DNA of 64,000 bases from Rhabditoides inermis (taxonomy: Eukaryota; Nematoda; Chromadorea; Rhabditida; Rhabditidae): positions 182,501 to 246,500 of the forward strand of contig CAWZYM010000244.1 of the NCBI GenBank assembly GCA_963966185.1, written 5' to 3'. Under the pieces are notes generated by a model, which was given only the letters and a program-made list of their open reading frames with translations, had not been told where the DNA came from and did not search any database. This document shows, piece after piece, positions 20,259 to 30,239 of this stretch (its first letter is position 1; every line of letters begins with the position of its first letter). The translations under genes and the position numbers were made by a program.

Positions 20259-20307
20259 GTTCTCGTGGATGACAGCCCAGCAGCGCGTCTTCATCAAGGA
20301 CTACTGA
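20259..20307 (+). CDS. Possible terminal exon of a + strand gene
   Basis: After a TTGTTGCAG acceptor, an exon encodes FSWMTAQQRVFIKDY and stops at TGA 20305-20307. A 15-base word (CTTCATCAAGGACTA) from the exon end is repeated just after the stop, and AATAAA follows at 20362. Upstream exons of this gene were not identified. Confidence 0.3.
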
Positions 20308-20361
20308 CATCTCTTCATCAAGGACTAATTACATCATGTTCTTTTGTAATCCCTAAATCGA

Positions 20362-20367
20362 AATAAA
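20362..20367 (+). terminator. AATAAA polyadenylation signal
   Basis: AATAAA lies 55 bases after the stop of the possible terminal exon at 20259-20307, in the sense orientation for that exon. Confidence 0.45.
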
Positions 20368-20700
20368 TATGTCATCATGTATATTCTTGGTTTATGGCAT
20401 TACTTTTCTTAACACTGATTCAATGATTGACTAGTCATGTGCATTGGTGATTATTGAATGAGTTTTGGTAAACTTTTCAAAACCAAAGATTTTGTGTCAT
20501 GGTTGTCGGGAGTGGCCGGCTGGCGCGCGCCTGTCTCTATTTCTTTGCCGTCTCTCGTTGTCTAACCTATTTCGTCGCGCTCGGCTCTCTCGCGCGAGAG
20601 AGCGAAACTGGTGGGCGAGCCTACTATACATACACTGCTAAGCCAACCAAGTAAGTCTCCTTTCTTTCACTTCTTCGTACCATTCTTCCTGCGGCTGCAG

Positions 20701-21187
20701 CTACTCCTCACGTCGCTGCTTCACTGTTGCCACACTCGTCGCTGGCAGAGGCTCCTCTGCACCCTCCACAGCATAGCTCTCAGCCAACTGCAACATGCAT
20801 GCAAAGGCAAGAACGCATGTCTCCCTCCACTCACCTCTTCTTGCCACTCTCCCTGCAGGCACTATCCCTATTTCTCCGTTACACCCACCGCATAGGGGAA
20901 GAAAACGGGCGCGTCACTCCGAGCCAAACCACCGGATGCCCCGTGAACTGAAGTACTGTCACAATCTTTGTAGTTCACATAATTGTAACATAGTCAATAA
21001 ACGCGATACTCCGTTGTGCACTCACCGCATGCCAGTTGTTGTTCTTTTTGCGGCACAAGTCGCATCCGATACGCGCTCCAAAGTAGTAACAACGAATGAG
21101 CGGGTGACAGAACTCGACATGATACTCCTCGTTGTATTCGGTGACGGGGGTGTCGACTCCCTTTCTCACTGCCAGACGCGCATTCAT
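20701..21187 (-). CDS. Small protein of about 109 residues with clustered cysteines, unrecognised
   Basis: Minus-strand exons 21026-21187, 20885-20947, 20835-20852 (18 nt) and 20701-20787 (TAG) join in phase and give 109 codons from an ATG at 21187. The first exon reads MNARLAVRKGVDTPVTEYNE, then VEFCHPLIRCYYFGARIGCD followed by LCRKK; it holds C-x5-C and C-x2-C pairs that could bind a metal. Exon 2 has FTGHPVVWLGVTRPF. The size and basic start would suit a mitochondrial or ribosomal small protein, but this is speculation. The + strand is also open across part of it. It lies head-to-head with the DDB1-like gene 177 bases away. Confidence 0.45.
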
Positions 21188-21364
21188 TCAGTGTCACGTA
21201 CTCATACGTCTTGGGTCGGGTCGACTATTTTATTTTGGTTTCAATTTGATCGCCATATCGATATTGATTATGTCGACTTCATGTTATTATTCCGTGCACT
21301 TCTCCTTTAAAGGTATCGATTGAATTTGTGAACAAAAGTAAATGACTTGATGTATTTTTTTCAG

Positions 21365-23035
21365 GGAGAGTCAGCGGTGTGCACGTCTGGATATCATTCA
21401 TGCACTCAGATGTTCAAGATCTCTAGTGATGGCCGGGAAAAATTCTCTGCGGACTCAGCGGGTGATTTTGTGGATTTTAATTGCGTCTGTGAAGAATAGT
21501 TATTCTATTCAGAAGAGCTTTGGTTGGCAAGTGAGACGCTCTTACTCCACAGTGTGTCCGCCTCGGTCACTCTACAGGTCTGATTTTGGTTCGGTTTTCC
21601 TTGTATTTATGCAATGTCCTAGATAACTCCCGAGGCAGTGCTTTTGCACAAGACTAACGACGCCGGCGGGCAGACGCTCGAGTCATGGGCGCATCCAGAG
21701 GCGAGGCTGATCCAGTGCGCGGCAATCGACCGCTCCTCTTCCACGGAGAGTCGCTTTTTTAATTTGCTCTGACGTGTGTTACGCTTTTGTTCAGGCTGTT
21801 CTCGGCGTCGGCTCGTCGCTCATCTCGCTCACCATTCCGACCTTCAAGGAGACGCGCATTCAGCTGCCGCAGGACATAATTTCGATCGATGGTAGGCTGT
21901 GCAGTTCGATACTTTTCGCTACTGTTTGTTCACAGAACCACCTTTTTTTCAGTCAACGACGAGCTGTCAGTAGCCGCGTCTGCTCGTGGAGAAGTGTGGT
22001 TCTGCTCTTTGACTGACCCGAGACAGGTATGCTTTTTTTCTTGCTATGTGAATGTGATAGTCGCTTATTCAGCTGTTCAATCGCTCACTACCTGGAGAAG
22101 TGGCCGCCAGCAGTGTCGTTGTGCTACCGACTTGCGTGCTGGCTGTTGCAGACAGGCGACTATACCGCTGCCGCTACGATATAGGTATTTTATTGTATTT
22201 GGAATAATACGATTCATCGATATTTTTGATATGTTTTGATTGAAAAAAATTATGATAGGAGTTCCCACCGAGGAATTCGTGATGTGCAGTATCGGAGGGC
22301 CGTACAGTGGAGTCTTTCGATCTGCGCTCCCAATTTCGACCGGCGCTCCGCTCGACTTGGTTGTCCTCGCCGGAAAACGTCCAAGCGTGGTGCGGTTTGC
22401 AAATGTGTTCCGCCGCGCTCTGCTCACTTCCTCTTTTCAGGTGACTGTGACTGTCGATGGGGTGGTCACTGTGCCGATAGATAGCTGTCCGTCTGCTTCC
22501 TGTGTTGCCTTGTCCCCGTCGCCAATTGGACCGGAGTGAGTATTTTTAATGCAGATTTGTATGAGGCTTGGATGGGTAGTATGCAAATTGATTTTAGATT
22601 GATTCGCTAATTATTAATCAATTGATTAATGATTATTTACTTTTGATTTACAGGTTAACTCTAGTCTCCGTGTGGGAGGGAGTGATGACTATCGGACAGC
22701 TCGCCTACAAAATCCAGGTGAGTTTTTTTTCAATTATAATTCTGATTGTCGATGAACGCTTATTTTTGCCATTAAACTTCCCGTGCCCATCCATCGACTG
22801 TGGTGTCTCGACCAAGACAGATGGCGTATCGAAGAGGAGCAGTACACACGGATCGGCGGACGGAAGCCCTGTGAGTTTTTGTGAAACTTGTGATCAGTAT
22901 GGTATGAGGTCGGATGTTCTTGGTAATTTAATACGCCCGGTGTGTTGATGTCAACGTTTACACAAAACACATTCCACCGTGGTTTTTGAAGATTGCGTTA
23001 GAGGTTATGGAGTTGTTTCAGATGAGTGCTCCTAA
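21365..23035 (+). CDS. DDB1/CPSF-A-family beta-propeller protein, partial or shortened
   Basis: Exons 21365-21461, 21513-21577, 21623-21749, 21795-21891, 21953-22026, 22073-22184, 22259-22389, 22441-22535 and 22654-22717, then a last part near 22821-23035. The order resembles the middle propeller of DDB1: VTLQITPEAVLL, ESWAHPEARLIQCAAID, VLGVGSSLISLTIP, LFNRSLPGEVAASSVVVLPT, VFRSALPIS, VLAGKRPSVV, LTLVSVWEGVMTIGQLAYKI. DDB1 and its relatives are scaffolds, for example in the CUL4 ubiquitin ligase. Only about 330 residues are visible, far less than the ~1,100 of the family; the N-terminal propeller and C-terminal helices are absent here. The junction 21749/21795 does not keep phase with any GT donor I could find, and the 3' end after 22717 is uncertain. 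This could be a decayed paralogue, or exons may be missed upstream. Confidence 0.55.
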
Positions 23036-23140
23036 CAAACTGCCAGCAAGGACAAGTGCTAGTGCGACAGCTGCTCGTCACACAAACAGTCTCTCCAAGT
23101 TTGGGTGGGTGTCATTCAAGAAATTATAATGGTTTTCTAC

Positions 23141-23208
23141 ATATTTGATTGATCGATGCATTGATTGATCGATTGATTAATTATTTGATTGATTGATTGA
23201 TTGATCTG
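23141..23208. repeat. (GATT)n microsatellite
   Basis: Repeated GATT/ATTG units, with ATCGAT interruptions, between the DDB1-like gene and the transposase gene. Confidence 0.85.
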
Positions 23209-23661
23209 TGTATTTTTCTATAATTTTATTCAGAAGGATAGTTTGTGGCTCCGCCCATACCGTAAAATAATTAAAAAGTCAACTTCTTTTCGAGAGTTTT
23301 TTTGAAATGGTTTGCACTTTGGACAGTTGCCAACCGCTCGCACGGCATGGCGGGGCGTGTCCGAACAGCTGTTTGACCGCAATGCCGAAAGCCAAATTGT
23401 GAATATTTTCGAAAATTGCGTCGTTTTGGTTATTATTTCAGTATTCATGTTTTTTTTGTTTCATTTGAGTTTTAGTGTGTTATGGAATAATGTAATAATG
23501 TTTTGGTCCATGAAACAGTCTATTTAGTTCACAAAATTCATGTTTTTATTAAACGTATTGTATTGCGTCATTATTGTTGTATCGCTTGAAATTGTCAATT
23601 TCTTCGCTTCGATGTTAGTCACTTATCATTATAAATAGTCATTGAGTCATATATTCAGATC
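23209..23661. other. Spacer and 5' flank of the transposase gene
   Basis: AT-rich sequence. A TATTCAG sits four bases before the transposase ATG and would suit a trans-splice or cis-splice acceptor. No inverted repeat matching the 3' flank of the transposase gene was found. Confidence 0.45.
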
Positions 23662-26020
23662 ATGTCGGGGCGAGGCCGCGGACGAGGTCGTTGGGTACGC
23701 GGAAACGGGCCGGTCCCGCCGCCGGAGCAGATCTACGAGTTTGCTGCAGCACCACTCCGAGCAGGGTTTAGACTACCCTCTGTGGTTGCAGGTATGTGAT
23801 TATCCCACTTCATTGCTGTCTCATTTGCATTTAAAATTAGCCATTTAGTGAACGATATGATTCTTGGTTGTTGTTTAAAAATACTCATTTCGACATTTGT
23901 TCTTGCACTGGAGTAGTCGGTTCCTCAGTTCATTTTCCCCATTGCGCCTGCCAATACCGGTTTATTCATCTGTGAAATCAATGGTTTGCCAAAGATAATC
24001 ATTAATTACTTGCAGCGGTAGGAGCTGCACCTATGCCTCCCGTACTACCCCTTGCGCAAGCGATGGCGGCACGAGAAGACGCAGATTCGCAACGCCCTCC
24101 GCAGCTGAGAATGGTACGTACTTTTTGCTTTGTCGTTTTTGAGTATTCTTTAATCATATTAATGGATTTTTTCACATTACAGAACCAGCTGCCTGGACAC
24201 ATTGCGCGGTCTGGTCATCGTCACGCGGAAACTCAAGCCGGTTCTCCAATTATGAGCGACTATGCCGTCGAGACGGAGGACATTGATTATCTCAAGGTAA
24301 GAGAACAATAACCAGGACTGTTTTATTTATGAACCGTGGTCTTGTTTCATGTTTCACTTCCTATGACTTGGCCAGAGTATTCAAAAAAAGATGAATACTC
24401 ATAGTAACATGTGGGGGTGAAACATATACTGTAGTGGAACAATTCCTCAAATTCAAGGTTGCCAAGTAGTAAAACAGTCTCGGTTATTGTTTTGTTGCTT
24501 GGTAATGTTAAATAACCGCCGGCTGAATGCGAACAACTGTTCAAGGAATGCATGGATACTGGAGCATGATGACCGGTGAGTTCAATTTTGTTTGAACAAT
24601 TTGTTTCGTTTCAGGTGACTGTGAACGACGGCATCGCGAACTCGCGCAGTCAGAGACTGTGCGACGGGAGTGCTCGCATGGTTACCCGTGTGTACTGCGC
24701 CGTCCTTCAGCTGAGAGAACAGCTGCCTTTCATCAACATCTTCGACACCGCTGTCACCTTCACTGGACTTCTCTGTGGTTTGTCTTCAACGACAGTGAAG
24801 CGCTGTGTGGAAAGGCATTTGGAGTCTGTGAAGAACAAGGAGCCTCTTCCGTCCTGTGCCAAGGACAACCACGCCAAGACTCGCGAGGAAGTATACAAGC
24901 AGGCGCTACTGCTTGCCGACGACCGGGTGCTGAAGAGGATCAGGGATATTGCGCATAAGGAATTCTACGACAAGGATAGGATGATCACTGTCACCGAGCT
25001 GCGGGAGGCGGTGGAGGCGAGTCTGGCTGCGGACGACGCATTGGCCGATCAGCTGGACGTGGAGCTGCGCGCGGTGGAGCAGGCGGACGCGTACCTGGCA
25101 GTCGAAGTGTGGGGAGACGACGAGGAGCTGAACCAGGATGGAGAAGACGACGAGGAGCGGGAAGGAGATCTCGCGGAGGAGCAAGTCGCAGAGAGAGAAG
25201 ACGATCAGCGAGAAGCAGCAGAGCAGCAGCCAGTCAAGAAATCTGCGTGGCACGTGTCCGACTCGTCGTTCCGCCGTATCCTGCTGGCTATGGATTTCCG
25301 CCACGAAGTCATCCGGGATAGGGCGGCTATGATCTACTCGTCGCCGGAGCTGCAGACGTGGAGGAGCGACTACATCGGCGCCCTCCGGCGCGGAAGAAAG
25401 AACGAGAACGTGCTTCTCTTCTTTATGGATGAGACCTGGTCTCACGCTGGAGCGACCCACATCCGGGACTGGGTGGATCAAGTCACTAAGAGGAATCCAC
25501 TCAAGAGTCTGCGCGACGGACTCTCTCTCGGACCCAAGCCGGCGCCCTCGAAGGGAAAGAGGTGCATCATACTCGGAGCGATCTCCGAGCTGGGCCTTCT
25601 GGAAGGCAGCTTCGACATAATCACCGCTGGAAGTGAGTTTTTCCCAACGGCCCTCTTTAGGGCCAGTTCACGTGAACTCTCATCATGTGAAATAAACTAC
25701 AGTAGTTGGGGATGGGTGAAAAAAGGCTTAATGGATACTGTAAGGGGATTGAGGGATACTGTAGTACTGTTCTACGGAGGGGGGGAGGGGTGACCGTAGA
25801 TAATGTACTATTCAGACTGCGAGGATGGGGACTACCACAAGCATATGAACGCGGCCGGCTACATGAAGTGGCTTCAGCGCAACGTGCCGAAGATGAAGGC
25901 ACTGGCGGAGCAGCACGGACGGAAGGCTATGCTCATCATCGACAACGCTCCCTATCATGGGGAGCGTTGTGAACAGGTGCGACTCTCCCTCCCTCTCTCT
26001 CTCCCTCCCTCCCCCCTCTT

Positions 26021-26085
<65 letters not shown>

Positions 26086-27072
26086 ACAGTTTCGTCACCC
26101 TGTCACTACATCTTCCGCCTGTACTGCTTCAACCGGCCTGTATTTTCTCGGATGAAAAGGTAGCTTTCTATATTACCGTTGGTAATTCAATGTTTACAGA
26201 TTCCGTGTGCCTCGTCGACCAAGAAACTGATGTTGGAGTACATCGAGGAGCATTCGCTGGATTACGAGGAGGGGACGCTGCGTCCGGAGTTGTACAAGAA
26301 GGTGATCGAGCCGTACTACCAGCAGAATGGAGGCAGGCCCAGGATGATCCGGTACAGGGGAGACGAGTACTGCAAGGAGGAGGGGGTGGCGTTGGTGAGG
26401 CTTCCGCCTTACCACTGCCATCTTAATCCGATCGAGCACCTGTGGTCTTGGGTCAAGACCAAGATCCGGAAGATGGGATCTGTCAAGGACAAACTGGAGA
26501 CGACAGTTGCGAATGCCCGCACCGTCCTGGCACAGGCGAAGCCGGAGATGATCAAGAAGATGTGCGACCACGCCATGAAGCTGGAGGAGTGGCATGTTCA
26601 GAACGAAGGGATTCCTCCGCCCCGTCAGGATCTGATCATCACCTTCAACTCTGACTCGGAGACCGATGAGGAGGACATGTTCCAGGGAGAGGAAGAAGGA
26701 GGAGAGAAGGGCAGAGAGGAGCAGGAGGAGCAGAAGGAGCAGAAGGAGCAGGAGCAGGATCCGGCAGGAGATGACACAGAGGAAGAAGCTGCCCTCGCAC
26801 GCGAACTTGGAGCACGGAGGGCTGAGGACTACTTTGAGAGCAAGACGGTGAGCCGCGGGGATACGGTAGCTCGAGTGGAGGGCAGGGGGCGTGGCCTGTG
26901 GGGGCGCGGTCGCGGAACGAGATGGACGAGTGCGGCAAGAGGAGTCGCGGTGAAGAGGAAGCCGGCGCTGGACGAGTCGTCGGAGGAGGAGGAGATTGAG
27001 GAGCAGCCTTCCACGTCTACTGCTCCGACGAGGAGGAGCAGGCGTCTGAAGGAGAAGACCTCCCGCAAATAA
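23662..27072 (+). CDS. IS630/Tc1/mariner-superfamily DDE transposase-like gene with six exons
   Basis: Exons 23662-23791, 24016-24113, 24183-24296, 24615-25632, 25816-25976 and 26200-27072 (TAA) join in phase to about 797 residues. An RG-rich start (MSGRGRGRGRW) leads to a helix-turn-helix-like region (LLCGLSSTTVKRCVERHL) and a long acidic linker (about 270-320). The DDE_3-type catalytic core follows: D386 in FFMDETWSHAG, D496 in LIIDNAPYH, E586 in LPPYHCHLNPIEHLW. GDYHKHMNAAGYMKWL is typical of this family in invertebrates. The last ~150 residues are acidic, then Arg-rich and nuclear-signal-like (RRSRRLKEKTSRK). Such enzymes cut and paste DNA at TA sites. Five introns and no visible terminal inverted repeats argue for an old or host-adapted copy. 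The gap of 89 residues between the second D and the E is much longer than in Tc1 or mariner. Confidence 0.88.
25977..26082. repeat. CT-rich simple repeat in transposase intron 5
   Basis: After the donor at 25976/25977 there is a CCCT/CTCT stretch, then a pure (CT)n run of about 55 bases (26025-26080). Confidence 0.9.
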
Positions 27073-27534
27073 GACAGGTAACTGCTTATGTTACTGTTAT
27101 CTTTGTTGTGTTGTAGTTGAGCTGATTGTGTTGTTGAATTGGTTGTGAATGTTGATTTGTACGTTTGTTGGCGTTGTTACGTTTGTTGGCGAGTTGAGTG
27201 TGAATAAACATGAGTATTCTAAAGCTGTCTCGGGGTGTGAGAAGGGATGAAAGCGGGATGATGAATCACAACAACGCAAGAGAGAATGAAAAAAATGAAC
27301 GAAGGGACCACCCACGATGACATATTAGTGCTCCAATGACAAAATTTAGAAAAAGGTCAGACGCGCGTCACTTTTATCGACTTTTTTGTCTCTCGCTCTG
27401 CACTCTCTCAGTCGAAACTGAGTTTCGCTCGCCGGCGAAAAGGGGCGGGGCCGAAAAACTGTCTGCCAGGCGACGACTGTATGTAGTTATGTCTTGGTTT
27501 TTCTATAGTGTGCTTTCCTTTTATACTATTCCTC

Positions 27535-27567
<33 letters not shown>

Positions 27568-27569
27568 AG
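27073..27569. other. 3' flank of transposase gene and upstream region of the USP-like gene
   Basis: It contains a perfect small palindrome CGAAACTGAGTTTCG near 27414 and a (TGAT)n run at 27536-27567 that leads straight into the TTGTAG acceptor of the USP-like gene. A short upstream exon ending at a GTATGT donor near 27479 is possible but could not be phased. Confidence 0.4.
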
Positions 27570-29219
27570 GCTAGCGAATGTTGGACAGACGTGTTTCCTG
27601 AACACTGCTCTTCACTTGCTTGCTAGCTGCCCCCGAGTGGTCCCCGCGCTGGAGGATGACGTCAGAAGCCTGAAGAAGCTGGGAAGCAGCGACGCGGTGC
27701 TATGTCTGACATTGCAGTGAGTGGTGGGCATTGAAGGACGTGGACATTATGGCTTCTATCTTTCTCTCTCTTGCCCACTCTGTTTTGTTATCGCGAATAT
27801 CGTGTTGCGTTTACTATATAATGGTGTGCAATGTTTCCAGGAAGCTGGTGGATGTGCTGGAGCTGTTGCAGAATGCGAGGAATGGAGTAGCGCAAGTGCC
27901 CGTCCCGCCCTCCTCTCTCAAGGAGCTCGCAGCGCTGTTTGCCCGGCTCGCTCCATCCACTCTCAAGCAAAACACAGAGGCGGTTAGTGTGATTGCGCAT
28001 ATTTAGCTTGTATGGGTATGGCTACGAATGTTTCGAACGTACGCTTTCAGGACGTGATGGATGTGTTTCAAGTGGTGTTCAGCTGTCTACAGGAGGGGTT
28101 CCAGGATGCGCAGAGCCGCCTTGGAGTGGCGGAGGCCGCGCGCGTCAAGCCCCGTACGCCCATGTTGTTCCTCTACGAAATCGACACACAGTCAGTTCAT
28201 AGTTCATGTCTCTCTTCATCTCGCATTTTCACGTTGTATGGTAATTGACATGTGGTACTGTTGTAGTGAGCGGTGTGAGTGCAATATCATACACGGTGTC
28301 GCTCATCTCCCCTCCGACGTCTTCTCGTATTCTATGATTGTGCGCAGCGCAGAGAAGGCGAGGTGAGATTGTGAAGAAGAGAGCGGAACGGGTTACGGGA
28401 TGGCAATGCTCGCATTGCAGGCAGTCAACGCAGCAGATGCTGGCAGAGAAGCTGCTCGTCAAGGACACGGGGCGCACGTGCCAGGCTCTGGTATGGGCTC
28501 GCGCTGCCGACTCGGGGGTCCAGGTGCAGAAGTGGGTTGTTCTTATCCTGCCTTTTTATGTTATGTGCATTCAAACTTTGCAGGCAGTGTGGCGGTCGGA
28601 TTGGTGTGTACAGTTCTATCAGCCACGCGCCACCGTACGTTGTCGCTTGTTTTGTTTATCTTGATGTAATATGCTTGCAGCTACTTGCTGGTCTCAACGT
28701 CGTCCGCCGGCTTCTTCGATCGGACGATCCCCACAGCGTCCTGGGACGCCAACGTCGATCTGTACCTCTCCAGGGTAGGTGGTTTTGATTTTGATGTGGG
28801 GGTGTATACGTAATTTTGGTTATGCTATTCAAACATAAAAAATATTGTCGCAGGAAGTGTTCCTGAAGACGTCGTTTGAGGAGAGGCGACTGTCGAGGTT
28901 GGAGCAGGCGGATGCGAAGAAACGCGCCGAGGCGGAGAAGGCGCTCGAGGTGGGCATAGACAGACGGCAGGCGAAAGCGCATTTCAAGGAATTGTATTTC
29001 AGACGGTTCTCACTGATCCGCAGGACATGGAACGACGCTCTCTCTCCCGCTATGTGAAGGTGGGGATTGTTTTGATATGTATTAGACATGCTACTTGATT
29101 TCCAGCCGGGCATCCGATTCACATCGAATGATGTGCTGGTGGTGGCGGTGCCGTTCGCTCGGCCCACCCCCGACTGGAGATGCCACTGGTGCGGGGTCAT
29201 CGGAGAGCAGTACATGTGA
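27570..29219 (+). CDS. USP-type ubiquitin carboxyl-terminal hydrolase-like protein, 5' exon missing
   Basis: Ten exons join in phase: 27570-27716, 27841-27982, 28051-28190, 28267-28362, 28421-28531, 28584-28634, 28681-28774, 28854-28949, 29003-29059 and 29106-29219 (TGA). Exon 1 carries the catalytic cysteine box (NVGQTCFLNTALHLLASCP). DVMDVFQVVFSCLQEGFQD sits at the place of the QQD-EF box. ERCECNIIHGVAHLPSDVFS resembles the finger region with its cysteines. The later part has PPYLLVSTSSAGFFDRT, a charged coiled coil (LEQADAKKRAEAEKALE) and DWRCHWCGVIGEQYM at the end. USP enzymes remove ubiquitin from proteins. The usual GHY histidine box near the C-terminus is not visible, so activity is doubtful or the domain is divergent. 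No ATG precedes exon 1 in frame; a 5' exon is missing from this model. Confidence 0.72.
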
Positions 29220-30239
29220 GTGGGTTGATGGGAGAGAGGGGAGAGAGAGGGGAGGGGGAGAGAGGGAGAGAGAGAGCGGGCGCGAGGTGTGATTGAAGAG
29301 AACGCACTCCGACGGTTCAACATTGACATGTTTATTGTGTGTGAGGGGTTTATATGGCAAGTGTCTCGAGTGCTTCGCGTCCCGCTGTTCTCGCACGTTT
29401 ATGGCGTGTTGACGTCGCCGCTATAGTACTACTCAGAAACAATTAATTGCTAACTAGTTCTGGTTTTTGCCGATACTCCGCGGGCAAAGTAACGAGTGAT
29501 GAGGGGGTTGAGTGTTGAGAAGACGGCGGGGGTCGAAATTGAAGTGAGTGACACGAATGAACGCGCATTATAGGGTATCCCCCGGTTCACGGTACTGCAA
29601 CCATTTCGCCGCATATTTTTCAGACATTTTGTCGCATTTACCCGCTATATCGGCCCGAGCGATATCATTCGACCGCGCAATTCGCGCGCTTGGCGGTCTG
29701 ATTTCAGTGAAATGAAGGTCATTTGCAAGTCTAATCAAGCAGAGTTTTCCATGATCTAGAGCTTATAACTCCTTTCGGAATTAATGAATGAATCTTCACA
29801 GAAATTAATCTCCGGCTGCATACAGTATTCCCGTACCGTGAAAATGGGGGATACCCTATAGCTAGCATAATAATGAAATGACTTGCGCATGGCGTTCTTT
29901 TTTTTTACTCTTAGTCCTCGGTGTGGACGTATCATAGACGGATAACGACGGTGTTGAATTGATTAAGTCAATTGGTTGTTACCCGTTTCTTATCGTACAT
30001 TTTACCTTGCGAGAAGAAGCTCTCCGCAAAAAAGGGAGGAGAATGAATACACAGTCGTGGGATGAAGAATGAGTACAGTTGGCTATGTTAAGTAAATGTG
30101 GTGAAGAAATGTGTGGCGTGCGGGGAGAAGCGTAAGTGATCATAGATTGAGTAAGAGAGAGGGGGGAGGGGTGAGACATGTGAGAAAGAAGAGAGGAGAG
30201 AGAGGGGGGGTTGGTTTGGTGATTTGGAGGACATTGCAG
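29220..30239. other. Spacer between the USP-like and OTU-like genes
   Basis: It contains a GGGAGA-rich stretch at 29229-29278, a MITE-like element at 29573-29856, and GA-rich sequence at 30146-30215. A start exon of the OTU-like gene should lie here but was not found. Confidence 0.5.
29573..29856. mobile_element. 284-bp MITE-like element with TA duplication
   Basis: The left end GGGTATCCCCCGGTTCACGG and the right end CCGTGAAAATGGGGGATACC(C) form imperfect inverted repeats of about 24 bp extending into GTAC. The element is flanked by TA (or TATA) on both sides, the target preference of Tc1/mariner-type transposases. The interior is AT-rich with no coding sequence. Confidence 0.85.

Noticed and set aside
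20584..20603. 20-bp palindrome GCTCTCTCGCGCGAGAGAGC as a regulatory site
   Set aside because: It is a perfect palindrome, but its position relative to any transcript start is unknown, so a function cannot be supported.
23209..27540. Terminal inverted repeats bordering the transposase gene
   Set aside because: Only shared GATT microsatellite runs were seen on both sides; these are not inverted and occur commonly in this window.
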